From: Pseudomonadota bacterium
GTDB lineage: Bacteria > Desulfobacterota > Desulfovibrionia > Desulfovibrionales > Desulfovibrionaceae
NCBI GenBank assembly: GCA_023453335.1
Contig: JAEXTU010000006.1
Location: forward strand, 1 to 14,550
Direction of reading: 5' to 3'
DNA length: 14,550 nucleotides
In this document: in pieces, positions 14,053 through 14,550 of the stretch
Layout: every line of letters begins with the position of its first letter
Position numbering within the stretch: position 1 is the stretch's first letter
Made by a program: the position numbers and the translations under genes
Notes under the pieces: generated by a model
Told to the model about the DNA's origin: nothing
What the model saw: only the letters and a program-made list of their open reading frames with translations
The model's database searches: none

Positions 14053-14550
14053 GTGCAAAAAAAGCTCCTGGTCAAGGTCTGCGGCATGACCCGGCAGGAG
14101 GATGCCGACGCCTGTTGCTCACTGGGCGCGGACCTGCTGGGCTTCATCTTCCACGCCCCCAGCCCGCGCAACGTCACCCCGGAGCAGGCTGCGGCTATCC
14201 GGACGGCCGGGGTGTTGCGGGTGGGGGTGTTCGTGCGCCAGTCCGCGGACGAGGTGAGGGCCATCCTGGACGCCGCCCGCCTGGCCCTGGCCCAGCTGGC
14301 CGGCAACCAGGACCCGGACTTCTGCCGGGCCGTGGGACCGGAGCGCGTGGTGCGGGTCTTCTTCCCCGAGCGCCTGGGCGGCCGGGCCGAGCTGGAGGCC
14401 GAACTGGCCGGCTTCGCCGGGTGCATGCGCTACGCCCTGCTCGACGCCGGTTCCAGCGGCGGCGGCACCGGCCGCTCCCTGCCCTTCGCCAGCCTGGCCG
14501 GCATCCAGCCTCCCGCGCCCTGGCTCCTGGCCGGCGGCCGCGCCGCCGCC
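14053..14550 (+). CDS. trpF: Phosphoribosylanthranilate isomerase (partial, runs off the window)
   Basis: The first 166 residues of a TIM-barrel isomerase that converts phosphoribosylanthranilate to carboxyphenylamino-deoxyribulose phosphate, the step before TrpC. KVCGMT (8-13) carries the catalytic cysteine C10, GFIFHAPSPRNV (30-41) the conserved Ser-Pro-Arg, LLDAG (129-133) the catalytic D131, GGTGRSLPF (137-145) the phosphate loop and LLAGG (158-162) the next loop. The usual QLHG motif reads QLAG (81-84), so its His is Ala. The start is GTG at 14053 with GAGGAG 6 bases upstream; no in-frame ATG lies close by. The stop is beyond the window. Unlike its neighbours it is separated from trpC by a long gap. 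trpB and trpA would be expected next. Confidence 0.93.
   Translation, partial: MQKKLLVKVCGMTRQEDADACCSLGADLLGFIFHAPSPRNVTPEQAAAIRTAGVLRVGVFVRQSADEVRAILDAARLALAQLAGNQDPDFCRAVGPERVVRVFFPERLGGRAELEAELAGFAGCMRYALLDAGSSGGGTGRSLPFASLAGIQPPAPWLLAGGRAAA

Overview
The window is about 70% GC (estimated by eye) bacterial DNA. Its central operon has the gene content and order I recall for the aromatic amino acid operon of Desulfovibrio and relatives: an archaeal-type entry into the shikimate pathway, then pheA, aroA, tyrA and trpEGDCF. I infer a member of the Desulfovibrionales; that rests on memory of gene order, not on a search.

Left part (1-4115). The tail of an unidentified gene is followed by a block of three tandem GC-rich hairpins, then holB (DNA polymerase III delta'). 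Converging on holB from the minus strand is the set amt - PII (glnK) - EAL-domain c-di-GMP phosphodiesterase. A good sigma-54 promoter (4176-4191, minus strand) lies 60 bases upstream of amt, which fits nitrogen control. The PII protein lacks the usual uridylylated Tyr51.

Middle (4116-4647). This is a divergent control region. On the plus strand it carries a 28-codon leader ORF with the run Tyr-Phe-Trp-Tyr-Phe-Trp-Phe, followed by RNA segments that can form either an antiterminator or a terminator hairpin. I read it as a ribosome-stalling attenuator that senses all three aromatic amino acids and controls the whole operon.

Right part (4648-14550). Ten operon genes plus one small DUF2283-like ORF lie on the plus strand, mostly with overlaps or gaps of a few bases. 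The first two replace the usual DAHP synthase and AroB. PheA, AroA and TyrA serve the common, Phe and Tyr branches, and TrpE-G-D-C-F serve the Trp branch; trpF runs off the window end. There are only two sizeable gaps. The 73-base tyrA-trpE gap holds a textbook intrinsic terminator. The last 13 codons of tyrA upstream of it contain three consecutive Trp codons and a segment able to form a competing antiterminator. This looks like a second, Trp-specific attenuator whose leader peptide is the C-terminus of TyrA. The 247-base trpC-trpF gap holds several inverted repeats and a possible promoter.

The most interesting content is the proposed two-stage attenuation. The first gate at 4429-4581 responds to Phe, Tyr and Trp together. 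The second gate at 9905-9998 responds to Trp alone and governs only the trp genes. All RNA pairings were found by eye; no folding energy, conservation or expression data were available.
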